DNA from: Artocarpus heterophyllus
Lineage: Eukaryota; Streptophyta; Magnoliopsida; Rosales; Moraceae
Direction: 5' to 3'
NCBI GenBank assembly: GCA_025403435.1
Contig: CM046339.1
Coordinates: forward strand, 1,504,212 to 1,568,211
DNA: 64,000 nucleotides
Part shown: positions 62,895-64,000 of the stretch, piece after piece
Position numbering within the stretch: position 1 is the first letter of the stretch
Layout of the letters: each line of letters starts with the position of its first letter
Made by a program: the position numbers and the translations under genes
Notes under the pieces: generated by a model
Database searches by the model: none
Told to the model about the DNA's origin: nothing
What the model saw: only the letters and a program-made list of their open reading frames with translations

Positions 62895-62899
62895 ATTAG
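62895..62899 (+). repeat. Target duplication ATTAG, right copy
   Basis: Matches 36922-36926 and lies exactly at the end of the outer LTR. Joining the two flanks restores a continuous copia B LTR-like sequence. Confidence 0.72.
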
Positions 62900-63400
62900 T
62901 GCATGAATCTAGACAAGAAAATGTGCAGATTATTCTGAATTGTCTAGGTTGTAACTGTCAGTTTAATGCCCCATAAATATGGAAATAATTCTTGTTATTT
63001 TCAAGTTCATAACACCCCCCACAAGTCCCTATAAAAATAGACTTTCCTAGCACTTTTCACACACTAATTGAGAATTTTATTTTACTCTCTTTTTCTAGTT
63101 CGTAGGCTTAGAGCTTTCTTAGAGCTTAAGGTATTCTGGGGATAGAAGGAAGTCGTAGTTTCAAGTTCACTAGACTAGTATTTGTGGTGTTGAAGCTCTG
63201 CTCAATCGTCAATGTATCTTGAGACACAGACGCTCAACATGATCTCAAGCAACTGCGGAAAGGGCGAATCTATGTTAAGGAAAGCATGTGTTACATGTGT
63301 CTCGACGTCCAAATTTCTTCTTTGATTCACTTGAAGGTCTTGTTATAATTGTTTCTCTTCCTTTTGTGATAATTGATAATAGTAACTTGTTCATTTTTCT
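62900..63400 (+). repeat. Probable continuation of the copia B 3' LTR
   Basis: Sequence resuming after the composite contains a TATA box CTATAAAAATAG (63029-63040), a downstream CT-rich stretch TACTCTCTTTTTCTAG and GCTCTGCTCAATCG-type leader words, as in an LTR promoter and R/U5 region. No coding frame. The LTR end was not located, so the right border is arbitrary. Confidence 0.45.
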
Positions 63401-64000
63401 CCATAACGTTATGAACACATGCTTACGTATATAACGTTATGAAACTTTGATAGTAATAACAAAAGGCAAGAAGCTTGTTAAAACATAGCTTACGTATTTT
63501 TTCAAAAAAAAAAAAAAAAAAGAAACTTTCGTAGACTTATGGCATGAGATTTAAACTTTGGCGCTACAAGTTTTTGTAAAGGCATGATTTTATAGGGTCT
63601 AAAGCATATTATAGTCCCTTGAAATGTTTAAAATGGAATCCTGATATGTGATCTATACTTGGTGAAAATTTGGTGCTCAACATCATATATTGTGTAAATT
63701 TTGGTTAAAAATCGATAACAAGAATACCAAGGGATTTCTTTTACGAAACTCCAAAATTTGTACTAAAAAGCTCATGCCATTGAGGTGCCAACCCAATATA
63801 TGTTGCTAAGGTTCCTGCATACTACTTTTTTTTTGTGTGTGTGAAGATAAAAAATAGTTTTAATTTGGATTGAAATTAATTTTATTAATTCAATATTCAA
63901 ATAATTATTATCTAAAATCTAAAACTTAATTTGAATAACTACTTTCTTAAAATTAATTAAACAACTAATTCTAAAATACGTTCGGCACTAACAGTCTAAC
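63401..64000. other. Unassigned AT-rich DNA
   Basis: Holds two copies of the palindrome ATAACGTTAT followed by GAA (63403-63412 and 63431-63440) and an A18 run (63504-63521). I see no gene, no LTR border and no similarity to the other elements in the window. Confidence 0.5.

Overview
This window is repeat-dense nuclear DNA from a flowering plant, probably a eudicot (species not identifiable from the sequence). I find no host gene, RNA gene, CRISPR array or bacterial-type operon. Almost every base to about 63.4 kb can be assigned to a transposable element. The elements are plant Ty1/copia and Ty3/gypsy (chromovirus-like) LTR retrotransposons plus one CACTA (En/Spm-type) DNA transposon, nested inside one another. 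Element names (A1, B and so on) are mine.

Layout. 1-7720: right-hand part of a CACTA element (left end outside the window) with a decayed TNP2 transposase gene and a second decayed gene (Transposase_24/DUF8039-like, leading into what looks like a Ulp1-protease module), both on the minus strand. 7721-14484: copia C (minus), cut by the CACTA in its RNase H region; its 5' LTR is 12984-14484. 14485-15363, 18576-18612 and 25916-28173: pieces of an old gypsy element (gypsy-1, plus) that hosts copia C, a 3.2-kb solo LTR (15364-18575) and copia A1 (18613-25915, minus). 28174-36926: old copia B (plus), which hosts gypsy-1 at its gag start and an internally deleted copia A2 (30129-34016, minus) in its pol. 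36927-62894: a tandem copia A composite LTR-A3-LTR-A4-LTR (plus) with one shared central LTR, inserted in the 3' LTR of copia B and flanked by ATTAG on both sides. Inside the A3 leader sits gypsy-2 (40184-48781, minus), structurally complete, with a CCCCT target duplication and one uninterrupted 1530-codon gag-pol. 62895-64000: rest of the copia B LTR, then unassigned AT-rich DNA.

Relative age from nesting: copia B is oldest; gypsy-1, A2 and the A3/A4 insertion came later; copia C, A1 and the solo LTR entered gypsy-1; the CACTA entered copia C; gypsy-2 entered A3 and looks youngest. Only gypsy-2 still has an open polyprotein. All other coding regions carry stops and frameshifts, many explained by C-to-T (G-to-A) transitions as expected for methylated, silenced repeats.

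I did not find a convincing undescribed biological system. The items most worth a second look are the tandem shared-LTR copia composite, a GC-rich palindromic motif (core CGGCNNGCCG) clustered in both copia and gypsy elements, and the two-gene CACTA with its internal hairpin array and second promoter.
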